DNA from: Lunularia cruciata
Taxonomy: Eukaryota > Streptophyta > Marchantiopsida > Lunulariales > Lunulariaceae
Assembly: GCA_948567375.1 (NCBI GenBank)
Contig: OX419757.1
Coordinates: 75,702,001-75,766,000 of the forward strand
Length of the DNA stretch: 64,000 nucleotides
Direction of reading: 5' to 3'
This document shows, in pieces, positions 24,301 through 33,640 of the stretch. The notes beneath the pieces are model-generated. The model ran no database searches and was not told the origin of the DNA. It saw nothing but the letters and a program-made list of their open reading frames with translations. Each line of letters opens with the position of its first letter. Position 1 is the first letter of the stretch. Position numbers and translations under genes: made by a program.

Positions 24301-25369
24301 CAGTCTTGGGAATCTTCAAAGGTTGAAGAGTTGAGAACAGCTCCTTCTGGTAACAGATATGAGAGGTGGCTCCAGAATCCAAGAACCATCTAGAACTGTT
24401 TGTGGACAACTGCGATTCTGCCAACATTCCACAATCTAGCTCTTCTGCTGAGTACCCCTCCTCATCGCTTTTTATCTCATTGCACTCCTCTATGTTGTAA
24501 GCTGAACTCGGAAATTTTTGACCTCTTACTGGTTGAGGTCCCTTTCCTACCTTCTTCAGCTCTCGTTCCCTCCTTTCTCCTCTCTTGGGACATATAGGTG
24601 CAACATGACCTTTCTCATGACAGAAATAACAGATCATGTTAGCAACACTACTAACCCCTTTACCAGATTTACTCACTTTGGATTGCTCTGGTTTGCTCAC
24701 TCTTCTATCTGGCACTCTCCTTGACTGAGAAGAAGCACTGAACAGAGCAGAATCTCTCAAATCATTAAAATTCATCTCTAGGTCCTCTCTGTCTCTGCTA
24801 AACACCAGCAATCTGTTTATCACATAATCCCATGTGACAACTTCAACAGGTAGAACTTTTAGAGCTACTTTGATAGGCTGGTAGCTTGGAGGGAGAGTCC
24901 TCAAGAGATGGTTAATCTCATATTTCTGTGTAAGGGGACACCCATCCTCCTTGACACTCTTGAAGACCTTATGTAACTTTGACAAGTGCAAAGTAAAGTC
25001 TTCACCATCTGCAAGTTTAGTGTTCCACATCCCATCCCAGATCCTACTGGAACTTTCCAGTCTCTCAATAGAGTAAAAATTCTTGAGTTTGAGCCAGATC
25101 TCCCAACTCCAAGCATAAGTGTCTACTAGGTCTCTGACTTGCTCTTGCATAGCCCTTAGGAGAAACCTCCTAGTAGTAGAATGCTTGATTCTCTCCTCCT
25201 TGTTGGACTCAAGCTCATCTATATCATGAGCTTCTAATGCCAAGTCCAAACAGTCATAACTGTCTAGGATACACTTCACATCCAAAGCCCAGACTTTGTA
25301 ATTAGTGTTTCCTAGTTTCTCTAGTTCTCTGAGTTCTCCTATCAACCCCAATGGTGATTGTGGGCCCAT
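21386..25369 (-). CDS. Copia-2 gag-pol polyprotein (1327 aa, ends early in RNase H)
   Basis: Single open frame starting MGPQSPLGL at an ATG within the primer-binding site. Domains: gag (about 1-240), CCHC zinc knuckle CYFCHEKGHVAPIC (~247), aspartic protease WFLDSGATSHIC (~333), GAG-pre-integrase HLWHLRLGHLS (~470), integrase with DDYSRK and DGGREYRN, RT with YVDDLLLLG (~1080), RNase H with TDASWGDDTDNSRSTSGY (~1240) and CDNT. The frame then meets TGA (21386-21388), after which the usual C-terminal residues (NKNPVHHPRTKHIEI) continue in the same frame. All catalytic motifs before the stop look intact. Copia-1 has the same TGA. The protein acts in cytoplasmic virus-like particles that reverse-transcribe and integrate the element. 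Confidence 0.93.
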   Translation of the reverse strand: MGPQSPLGLIGELRELEKLGNTNYKVWALDVKCILDSYDCLDLALEAHDIDELESNKEERIKHSTTRRFLLRAMQEQVRDLVDTYAWSWEIWLKLKNFYSIERLESSSRIWDGMWNTKLADGEDFTLHLSKLHKVFKSVKEDGCPLTQKYEINHLLRTLPPSYQPIKVALKVLPVEVVTWDYVINRLLVFSRDREDLEMNFNDLRDSALFSASSQSRRVPDRRVSKPEQSKVSKSGKGVSSVANMICYFCHEKGHVAPICPKRGERRERELKKVGKGPQPVRGQKFPSSAYNIEECNEIKSDEEGYSAEELDCGMLAESQLSTNSSRWFLDSGATSHICYQKELFSTLQPLKIPKTVCCGPGILNPVLGTGKVPIAFMGRSYTSSCKSYLEDVLYVPDYTKNLISVHRLMEHGVDVLFESNRNQCTLKKGELVLGYGIARGKLFKLMEAYCSDSALVAENRNDIHLWHLRLGHLSVQNLYALEKVVDGLKLDPKGKLKFCIGCAEGKAHKAPIPKKSSSRASGLLDVIHSDVWGYMTEKSLSGAAYYISFVDDYSRKSFIYLMKSKDEVLQKFQKFVAMAELQTGRKVKRLRTDGGREYRNEEFLFFLLEKGILLDCTARDSPAQNGVAERLNRTLVDKALAMLQHAKLERKFWGAAISTANFLRNISGTTALQGRTPEECWSGKKPNLSALKVFGCHAYVHIPKEQRRKFTKKAERMLFVGYGEGLKGYLLYNPKSRQIIRSRDVLFDELRTWSENSDELQKQADQYDQPDRPIFPSCRVSFLDKSSEEQSLPEADGSPKESLKVYTRRPKQTVVSDSDTTEEDSKKQTADAESRSEIPEMSKDDMKLLGTEPRRSQRDRKPIDRLGFLSEEMLDESYIRHEDCDPDTLQQALLRPDSSQWELAIAEEKKSLQTNGTWVLADLPPGRKAIGCKWVFRVKRGAENEIQKYKARLVAKGFNQKASIDYSETFAPVARYGSICMLLALAAERDWEVEQFNVKTAFLNGDLRETIYMDVPDGYTEGKGKVRLLKKALYGLKQAPRAWYEKLDSYLREHDFKRADSDMSVYTRDDVYIAVYVDDLLLLGNSESIKGVIDFMCSVFEMTILGPVKLILGIKVSRDREAGWIRISQPQYVRSVLAKYQMTEANPVSTPLDLGWKHSRIIDGEMNHCDKVLYQSALGSLMFIMVYTRPDICYAVGALARYTSNPAQVHWKGIKRVFRYLKGTQDAFLEYRKQGNILASTLEAYTDASWGDDTDNSRSTSGYVIMLSGGAISWRSKQQTSVALSTTEAEFMAASNATQEVIWNRRLLKELGFEQGSPTTLYCDNT

Positions 25370-25373
25370 AACC
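25360..25373 (-). promoter_or_regulatory. Copia-2 primer-binding site (initiator tRNA-Met anticodon arm)
   Basis: On the - strand GGTTATGGGCCCAC directly after the 5' LTR, identical to that of Copia-1 and complementary to the initiator tRNA-Met anticodon arm. The gag-pol start codon is the ATG within it. Confidence 0.75.
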
Positions 25374-25846
25374 TGATGAGAACCTTTCTTCCTAGTCTTT
25401 GAAGTAGATGGTCTATCCTCAGTCAGTCATTCTGACTTCTGATGTATCAGACATCCTAGCACTCAGCTTTCCTAGTCTCACCAGAGTAGACACTCCTAAT
25501 TGCACTCAGCAATATTCAACTCACTCTCTCTCAGAGCCTTCAAAGATAGTACACAGCACCTAATTGCACTCACATAGCATGAAAGGTACCCCAGTGGGAA
25601 GCAGCATAGAACACACCCTAAACAAGGTACAAGGTGCTGGGAATGATCCTTGTATGAGAACGTACCTTAACATGAGCAGAGAGCACTCATATATATATAC
25701 ACACACAAGCAAGCTCTAGCAGGTTGCTTTGCAGAGCCCTAATTGAGGCTGTGCCCTCACTTCACCCTAATCATGTATCTAGTCTAATCAGGTATCTAGC
25801 CTAGTCATGTATCTAGTCACTAAACTCGAGATTATCACAACTAACA
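25374..25846 (-). repeat. Copia-2 5' LTR
   Basis: Begins (on -) TGTTAGTTGTGATAATC and ends TTCTCATCA. A 4-bp insertion (AGTC, in the run near 25423) relative to the 3' LTR breaks the N-terminal extension frame in this copy, leaving the ATG in the primer-binding site as the usable start. Confidence 0.92.
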
Positions 25847-27130
25847 GTGTATGACGTCAAAGATGATTCCAACATCAGATTACACGAACATCTAAGAAAT
25901 TTGGTTTGAAAGATTGGAGCTCAAACAAGGTTGAACCTTGTTGAGAGTGGTTCTGCTTTACGTGTTCATCAGGCGAAATTTGGGGTGATAAATTTTCCTT
26001 ACAGACTATGTCATCATTGGTTCAAATGTCTAGAGCTAGGGCATTAATGTTACTCGGTAAACAACTGTAAGTACAGTCTACTTTACATTCACACAGTATT
26101 TTCAAGGAGAATCAAATCGATATGGAGCTTAGTCGAACCTAAATGGCTACACTTCTTCGTGTAAAAACCTACCAGATTGCTTCTATTTGAAATATCCAAT
26201 TTCCAACAGTTTATTCTATTCACTTGATATCAATAATTTGCGACATGTGGATCTTCGACTGGAGGATGTAGCCGGCATTTCTCAAATTCCAAAGTTGCGG
26301 TATTTGACTATAGGAACAGTGCCGCTTTGAGGGAAACAGGAGAGCGGCCATGGTGGCTCTATTGCAGCTCCTTGATGCGGTTCGCCAACGTTTATTGCCT
26401 AGCTACTGTGGGAGGCTGAAGAAGTCCAGGGAACTGACCCCGTCTCAAGAACTTGTCTACTTCCGGTATGTAGCTCGCTCCACAATACTGTGGTAAAGAC
26501 CCTATCCTTCCCTTCAAGCTGTCTTGTAAGGCTAAATATATCCGACTCCAGTGGGTTTCACCTTGATGACTCTGAGACTGGCAAACACGATTACGAAAGA
26601 AGCCTGCAAAGTCTAATCCCAATCAATCCCATGATCCAGTCTTTGCCGAATTTCGTTGATCATCTAAACCAGCTGAGATATCTAGACCTACGGTGTAAAA
26701 GGATCAAGTCTTTGCCAAATTCCGTTGGAGAACTTTCTAATCTCACAGATCTCTGTCTGCAAAGTTGTGGAAAACTGGGAGTGCTACCTGAATCATTTGG
26801 AGAGCTGTCTAATCTCAAAAAGTTCTCTATCCGCTTTTGTTCGCAGTTAGAAGAGCTGCATCAAACGTTTGGAGAGCTGAATAATCTCACAGATCTTTCT
26901 ATCAGCCTATGTTCACAGTTACTAAAGCTGTCTCAATCGTCTGGGGAGCTTTCCCTCACAAAGCTTTCCATTACACATTGTACTCGGTTGACAGAGCTAC
27001 CTGACTCATTTGAGAAGCTTACACGTCTGGAGAACTTGACTGTAATGGTCACTAGTTTGAAGGGGATAGGCAACTTTATAGCCAATCTAGCATCTCTCAA
27101 GGAGGTTCACTGGGAAGAATTTAGCAATGT

Positions 27131-27190
27131 GGACCAGGAACCGGTACAGACGATCGTACAGAAACGGTCTCATGTACCGGTTCCTGGTCC
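27131..27190. repeat. Inverted repeat in the LRR region (17-bp arms)
   Basis: GGACCAGGAACCGGTAC (27131-27147) is the exact reverse complement of 27174-27190, with a 26-nt spacer. It lies inside an open LRR frame. Confidence 0.92.
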
Positions 27191-27434
27191 AGCTTTTACC
27201 ACGCATCGGTACATGACATTTGAAATTCTTCCAGCTTTCGAAGGCTTGTATCTGAACCACGCTCACGATGTGAAGATATTAAGGATACGTGAACCAGAAT
27301 CTTTCTGCAGTCTCTCAAGACTAAGGCGGATTTATCTTTGTGATTTACCTTTGTTGGAGAAGTTGCCTAATGAAATGGGCAATCTTTCAAATCTAGAAGT
27401 CTTTTGATTCAAACGATTACCTGGATTGAAAGCA

Positions 27435-27488
27435 CGGCTTGATGGGGTCTTCTCATCCTTCGAGTTTTCTACGCGATCGCCCTTTTAC
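27435..27488 (+). mobile_element. LINE tail (copy 3) inserted in the LRR region
   Basis: 54 bp beginning CGGCTTGATGGGGTCTTCTC and containing CTACGCGATCGCCC, the 3' end of the LINE family. Flanked by 14-bp direct repeats CTGGATTGAAAGCA (27421-27434) and CTAGATTGAAAGCA (27489-27502), one mismatch, a LINE-type target-site duplication. It is an extreme 5' truncation. Confidence 0.82.
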
Positions 27489-27578
27489 TAGATTGAAAGC
27501 ACTTCCTGAATTCATAGGAGACTTGCCTACTCTCATAGATCTGCAGATTAGGGTCTATCCATAAGTGAAATTCCATCT

Positions 27579-27630
27579 CAACGATGTTACTCGTCACAAG
27601 TTTCCAAACTTGTGACGAGTAACATCGTTG
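27579..27630. repeat. Near-perfect palindrome in the LRR region (25-bp arms, 2-nt loop)
   Basis: CAACGATGTTACTCGTCACA... (27579-27603) is exactly mirrored by 27606-27630 with only CC between. Its right arm leads directly into the next LRR open frame. Confidence 0.95.
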
Positions 27631-28212
27631 GAAAGTTGGTCATAAAATGCTTGGAAAATCTGGCAAGTCTACTAGAAATAGATAACCTTCCGAGTCTAGA
27701 ATCAGTTTTGCTAGAGCAGTTGCCTTCGTTGAGAGTACTTCCTAATAGTATCGGTAACTTGTCTACCTTGAAACCGCTTTCTATAGGGTATCTACCCGTA
27801 AACAGAATTCCAAACCTACAAGGACTAACTGAATTGGAGTCATTGTACTTGGAAAACTTGGTAAATCTGGCAAGTCTACCAGATATACCAGATATGCTGA
27901 AAGTCTTGCGAACGGTCGTTAGGACTTATGAGGATGAGGATGTCGATGTAGGTTTCGATTTCGATTTGTTGAGAGCTTACCAACAGCAGCGGGATGATAG
28001 GCGGGATAAACACGAACCTTCACTTCTCCTGGAGGGTCCTGGATTGGAAGTGCACCTGGAAGTTAGCAAGGACGGCGTTGATAGATTGGTGAACTTGCAT
28101 GAGTGGTTGGAAGCTTTCGCGTGTGAAATCGACCTACTTTGAATGAAATACTGAGAGAACATGCATATAGAGATCTGGACCACTCAAATCCAGAAGCAAG
28201 TGCAGCATTCGG

Positions 28213-28436
28213 TTACAAGTTCTTGGACTCGCTGGTGAAGTTGTTTCAGTGTTGTTCGAGCGTGACCACTCTTCGGTCTTGTGTATACATATATCGTTAG
28301 AGTTCTTCATGCAATTCATTTCGATTACAAATTCTTGGACTCGCTGGTGAAGTTGTTTTAGTGTTGCTCGAGCGTGACCACTCTTCGGTCTTGTGTGTCC
28401 ATATATCGTCAGAAATTTCCATGCAATTCATTTCGA
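28213..28436 (+). repeat. Two-copy 112-bp tandem repeat downstream of the HNL relic
   Basis: Copies start at 28213 and 28325 (TTACAAGTTCTTGGACTCGC and its near-match), with scattered substitutions between them. It lies just after the terminal stop of the LRR frame, in the presumed 3' UTR. Confidence 0.88.
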
Positions 28437-30336
28437 TTTGCTTGCACTTCATATGCACGTTCTCGGTTCCATACTAGTGGGTTCTGGATCCCCTATTCTT
28501 CGAACAACTTCTGCTCCCATTTCTCTAATACTTTTAGAGTTTGTCACTGAAATTGTGTGTGTGGAAAAGCTTCCATCTGACCGTTCTACAACTTTGTTCC
28601 ATTTGTAGATTAGTTTTTACAATCTGTCTTATCTGATGGGTATTGATAATGGGGATTCGTACACTTCAGGACATAGGATAGCTGCTTGCGTATTCGTTCA
28701 TCACTTCTCATTCGACTACAATCATCCCTTGCAATTAACATTGTGAAGTGGTACTTTTGAGGGAAAATTTTTAAAGTTTGTCTTTGATCTATGCGTGAAG
28801 AACTGTTTCCTTTTCTTGAGTTGAATACGAATACTGTGTAGTCTTCATTACGAGGAGACGAAATTACCAGGAATGGGAATATACGGTAACATACTTAGTT
28901 CTCATGTACGTTTGAGCGCTATTTAACACTCGCCGTTTATCTGTTTGCCTAGTGAAAGCCAAAATGCTTTTTCGTCTCCAAGGTGATGGACCACTCTTAA
29001 CCTGACGTCTTTTTGGTGTTTGGTGAATGTCTTCGTGGTGGGCTTGATTGTACCAAAGAGGATGAAAACGTAAATTCTTAACCGCTTATGCGTTGGAGAG
29101 ACCGTTTCTTATTCGTAGCCGAAGGTATACATCGTGTCAACCACTGTCAGCTGCCAACTTTAGTCATCACTGTTAGCGTCGACTCAAACACCAAAATTAT
29201 GATCAGTCATGTATTATAGATCTGAAAATAGGACGAGGAGAGATGATCCCCGTTTGTGGAAAGTTCTCTTTTAGACTTACTATTACATAGTTACTGGCAA
29301 ATGCGATGCACGTTCTTACTGTTACAGGTCCTACCCAAAATGCACCGAAAAACATGTACATATCCACACACTCTAGTCCGTGAACTTCTTGTGACACTGC
29401 GATCGTCAAAGAAAGAGATGAGTTCATCAAAGGATATACCAGACTGTTAGACAAGTTGGACACTAATGCTACCATCAAGCTAACATCAATAGAAGAACTT
29501 TCATCTCATAGAATCGCAACGCTTAAAGCAAATCACAAGTAAGAAGGCGTAAATTGGAAGAAAAGTCACGTCGAGATATCCAGCCGAGACTGAGATTACT
29601 GCACATAAAAGATCTTACACGAAAACTTTTCGTCAGAATTACAATGCACCTTCTTATGTACGGCATATCTAACACGTAATGTAGAGCATTTACCCATCGC
29701 AAGCTTTGACCTACAATCTAAACAGCTGATACCTTAATTTCAATCAGAAACCTGTTGCAAGATTACCTGACGTTGTCTTCGCAGAAGAAAAGGTGCAGCT
29801 GGAAATATTCCTGCGACCTAGCGGTTTCGTGCCACAGTCGATAAAACTCTATTTTCACACTTTCTATGGTAGTACTGCAGCTAGTATATAGCCTTCATGT
29901 TCTACTTTGCCACAACGTAGTTTTCATCAATCCAGACGTACAATTACAACCATATTTGTACAAAACCCGACAGGTGTCATCAACCTTCTCAAATTCTCCT
30001 CTGACTAGGATGAGAGAACTTTATGATCTTGAGACGATAATTCTCTGTTCTAAGTTTAGTATAGATTTCTACGATTGTCCCTACTAGAATTGCTTCAGCA
30101 AATGCTTTTATTTGCCGTACAGAACAGTCGTATTTGTAGAAGTTCGTAGCAGTTCTTAAGATATCAGTCCCCTTGATGTGACCTGTTAAAATACATGAAT
30201 GAAGTGGGATATTACTAACCTGTTTTGGACATTGCCTCAGTTTTTTCCCTGCTGCACTTGTGTATCTGGAACGTTGAGCTTCCATGTTTCCATATGTTTA
30301 GAAACAAAAGATCTCGATACTTGGTAAAGGGGTGAG
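28437..30336. other. Intergenic, nothing recognised
   Basis: No domain-bearing frame on either strand. Short antisense frames (for example 29203-29478) have no recognisable similarity. The right end presumably holds the 3' UTR of the convergent M48 gene that stops at 30337. Confidence 0.4.
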
Positions 30337-33300
30337 TTATCCTCTTGTCGCCTTGATCATAGCTGCACGAGAACTCTTTGCAGTTGCAACCTTAGATGCT
30401 TGCGTCAAAAGAGCCTTGTACTCTCCACTTTTTGACCACTGATCTATCTCCCAAGCACGAAGCACAGGTACTGGGTGTGAGAGGTACCGAGTTTGTGCGT
30501 CCCTGCCATCCGAAGTGTGATATTAACAACTTGAACTAGACTCGAAATCCATTCACTAACTCCAGCTAAATTTTACCATTCGGACGTACCTGAGATACCA
30601 ACCCAAAGGATTTTGAGAAGCTTCCTCATAAGATCGTGATTGCCTCAAAAATGCATCGACATTTAGCTGGCCTGATAATGAAGGGCAACCTCCGGCAAAC
30701 TTCATAAGAACCGAGATGACCACCTGCTACCGCGAAGACTGCCAAGAATTAGTTTTCTCAACTCAGAGACTCGGTAATTATAAGTTTCTCAGGACAGGAA
30801 AACAAAATGAACACATGTCTGATAGTCCTGTATGTCAAAAGAGCCGAAATTCATTTGAAAATGCTCACAACCTCCAAAGCCTCATAATCTGAATGTAGAA
30901 TACCTTTGGATCTTGGACAACGAGAAGAGCAGCCCGATCACAAGTAAGTTCCGCAGCTCTAACCCACATCTTTACCTGTTCCTCCAAGTTGCTAGCTAAA
31001 AGTACTCCTAAACCTGCTGACCAATATAGACAGCACAAATTTTATGCGTTATTCCGCAAGATTTTGTTGTAATCAGAGACAACAACCACCTTGCAATAGA
31101 CCTGATTTGATATCTGGTTACATTTTCATCTGAAATATCAATTTTGACCGGATCACAATTGAGGTTCCACAAATGCAGGTGTTGCACGGGTCCAGTAAAG
31201 TTCCACTTTCGTTTCTGATGAGACTAAAGAACTCGGTAGCCTCAATACTCCCTCACACTGTATGCTAGTCCGGATCCCAACGCACCGACTTCAGCTTCGG
31301 ATCGGATCCAGGCAATTATTGAATTCTTCTAATAGAATAGTGGCACCTAGTAACGCACTACTTACCAGGAAGTGCATAAGCTCCCATCGCAATCATGGCG
31401 GCAAATGTCAGCCAAATCCCATGGTCGCATTTGAGATGTCCCAGCTCATGTGCAAGCACAGCCTGATCATGCACACCAAACCAGGAAGAAGCCTTTCAAA
31501 GATTCGCACAAAATATCACCTTGACAGAGGTACAGTACGTTTGCTGAATGAAGTAGGTAAAATCTTATCGGTAGTTTCAAACTTCCAAAACCAGAATCAT
31601 CTCAAGTTGGCTTGATAGGAAGCATGGCTGAACTGGCACCTGAGACTTCAAACGTATGTGAAACTTAACATGGTTGACAAAGTAGAGTTGTTGATAAGCT
31701 AAATACAGCAGATTTTACACCTCTTTCATTTGCAGATATCATGTCACTATCAGTTAGATAGTTTTCACCTTTCGCGATGGTTGTATATCACGTGAATCTT
31801 AACTGCTTTGCAAAATGAGATAGCCACCTACGCTAGTGAAATATGGCATTTGACCTAATACGAGAGGCACAACTTAACGTGCAAATAAATTGAGCATTCC
31901 TCATTTATCTGCAATATCCTCATACTCCAATCAACTCAAGACAAAAGACTCCTTCGAACCAGATCTGTCGATACTCCAGGATATAATACCTGTAGCTCTG
32001 TACGAGTGAGAAGCTCGACCAAGCTGGTATGGATTACAACGAACGGCTTACGTCCCGATACAGCCAAAGTATACGCATTCGGTACAGGACTTTGCCGGAC
32101 GTACAAATCAGGAGTCTCCACATCAAGAATCTTGGCGGCATTTGATATCAGCTTGTGTAAATCTTCAAGCTGAACCAATATGAGGCATAAGGCATGCGTA
32201 TCGTCAGCATCAACCACAGACATAGCTAAATCAGGTATCCACCACTTTGCTGTTATGCAAACAAGTATATACGTAGTGATGGCAGAAGCCGTTCCCAGAA
32301 CGGGGGATCCACACCCACTTAGGACCTAACCGAAGACTTGCAGGTCCAAGCAAATATACGCATGCAAGAACCGATGCAAATCGACGACATGCTGATCTAA
32401 GCAACTAGATATATTCAAGTCTAAGCAAGTAGGACTTTTCATAAAACACACTATCCAAATCGATCCACAAGAGCAAAAGCGAAGATTGATACATTCCATC
32501 AATATGTAACCGAAGACATGTAGATCTAAGCAAAATACATGCAAGTCTAAGCAAGTAGGACTTGACAAAAACACACGATCAAAATCGGTACACAAAAGCA
32601 AAAGCGAAGATTTATATATTCTATGAATATCATATGGCATTCAATATCTAGAGTTCTATGCAGCATCTAATGAAGGAAGAGTGCCTTCGCGTGCAACACG
32701 ATGCGAAAGAGCAAAGGGAAACCATTGAGCAAGAAGGAAACATAATGTTAGTAGGTTGGTACATGGTGGTAATCCAAACAAGTATAGCTCTTTATTTTCA
32801 GGTTGCTGCAAAGACAGAGAGTGAGTGCAAGGAACAATGAAGCTATACGCTGCAACGCAGGACACAGTTCAAAAGCTCGTCTGGAACACAGTTGCTCCCA
32901 GTAGAGCCAAAATCTCAATACCATAGTAGCAAGGAAGCAAACCACAACAGCTGTTTTCCACACAATCTTTTCCAGACTTGACAGAGCTCAAAAAAAACTA
33001 CATACCTGATCCTCACCCGCTAAGACGGATGAGCCAATGTTATCTAGAACCATCAACTGCTCTGCAGTAGACCCTGTAAAGGTATACAAAGTAAATCTTA
33101 ATTGAAAAGTTCACACCTGCAAGGGGAGTTCAAGAAGAAAAAACATGAGTTGGACACTTAGTCCTCGTCAAATCCATAAACTGATTTCCTAGCCTTTCTT
33201 GTACAGGCCAACTAAAGAACGAGTAGCTCTATTTGAGTTTCTCGTTACGCTTCTTGACCAGCTGTGCATGCTATGAGTTAGGCGTGAGATGAAGGTAGTT

Positions 33301-33640
33301 ACCTATGAAGAATCTTCCGACCTCGGCTAATCCTGGAATAGCTTGTAGCATTGTTGTGTTCTTTAAGCCAAAACAACAAAGAGAAGATGAGAATGAATGG
33401 GCCGATACTCCAGCAATATCCGCACCGGAAATCCCAACGCTAAAACAAGAGGCACAACAGTGGAATACTTCTCCTCATTCTAGCAGCAACAGAGAAGCTT
33501 CATGATTTCATAAGAAGGTTCTATTTGATTAGAAGCAAAAAGTGACTTAAACTGACCCATGCTGGAAGAAGTGAGAATGGTCACCTGTCTATCAAGGGGG
33601 TGCCTGAAATCATCCGCGTGCAGATTTTGAAATGGCACAA
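30337..33640 (-). CDS. M48-family metallopeptidase, probably plastid (N-terminal exon not found)
   Basis: Eight exons on the - strand: 33640-33585, 33360-33303, 33073-33006, 32169-31990, 31462-31366, 31013-30904, 30723-30590, 30502-30337. All junctions are GT-AG (first exon acceptor CAG) and every phase matches, giving one frame to TAA at 30337-30339. Conserved blocks: HADDFRHPLDRQ, AIPGLAEVGRFFIGSTAEQ, LYVRQSPVPNAYTLAVSGRKPF, HTSLVELL, the zinc-binding HELGH (exon 31462-31366), then AELTCDRAALL with the third zinc ligand Glu, and LNVDAFLRQSRSYEEASQNPLGWY. These match the plant M48 peptidase family predicted to be in the chloroplast. The first exon with the transit peptide must lie upstream (33.7-34.9 kb) but I could not identify it. 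No defects seen, so it looks functional. Confidence 0.88.
32330..32640. repeat. Degenerate tandem repeat in an M48-gene intron
   Basis: Two ~90-bp blocks (32418-32507 and 32543-32631; each begins CAAGTCTAAGCAAGTAGGAC and contains AAAGCGAAGATT) with a period of about 125 bp, plus a partial third copy at the left. It lies in the intron between exons 33073-33006 and 32169-31990. Open frames through it are artefacts. Confidence 0.72.

Larger units (their letters stand above)
20631..25846 (-). mobile_element. Copia-2: Copia LTR retrotransposon with a near-intact polyprotein
   Basis: A 5.2-kb element on the - strand. 3' LTR 20631-21162 (532 bp), 5' LTR 25374-25846 (473 bp), both TG...CA. Flanks are GTTCA (20626-20630) and GTGTA (25847-25851), a diverged 5-bp target duplication. 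Deleting the element plus one flank copy rejoins the NB-ARC gene in frame, giving SLVHDVKDDSNIRLHE across the junction. The LTRs differ mainly by expansion of AT and 17-bp repeats in the 3' copy. Relative of Copia-1. Confidence 0.94.
25847..28142 (+). pseudogene. HNL relic, part 3: end of NB-ARC and leucine-rich repeats
   Basis: Begins with the MHD-equivalent region (IRLHEHLRNL, about 25870-25905), followed by decayed sequence to about 26480. From 26490 a 305-codon open stretch carries at least six LRRs of the form LPNSVGELSNLTDLCLQSC, with the later repeats LPESFGELSNLKKFSIRFC and LPDSFEKLTRLENLTV. A second stretch, 27612-28142 (176 codons), has more LRRs (LPNSIGNLSTLKPL) and an acidic C-terminal tail ending EWLEAFACEIDLL. 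The two are separated by TGA at 27406, a 54-bp LINE-tail insertion and a 52-bp palindrome. In a working receptor the LRRs would hold effector recognition and autoinhibition. Here the gene is not expressible as one protein. Confidence 0.85.

Noticed and set aside
29203-29478. 91-codon - strand frame with several hydrophobic stretches
   Set aside because: No family recognised, no splice or start context, and no sign of conservation.
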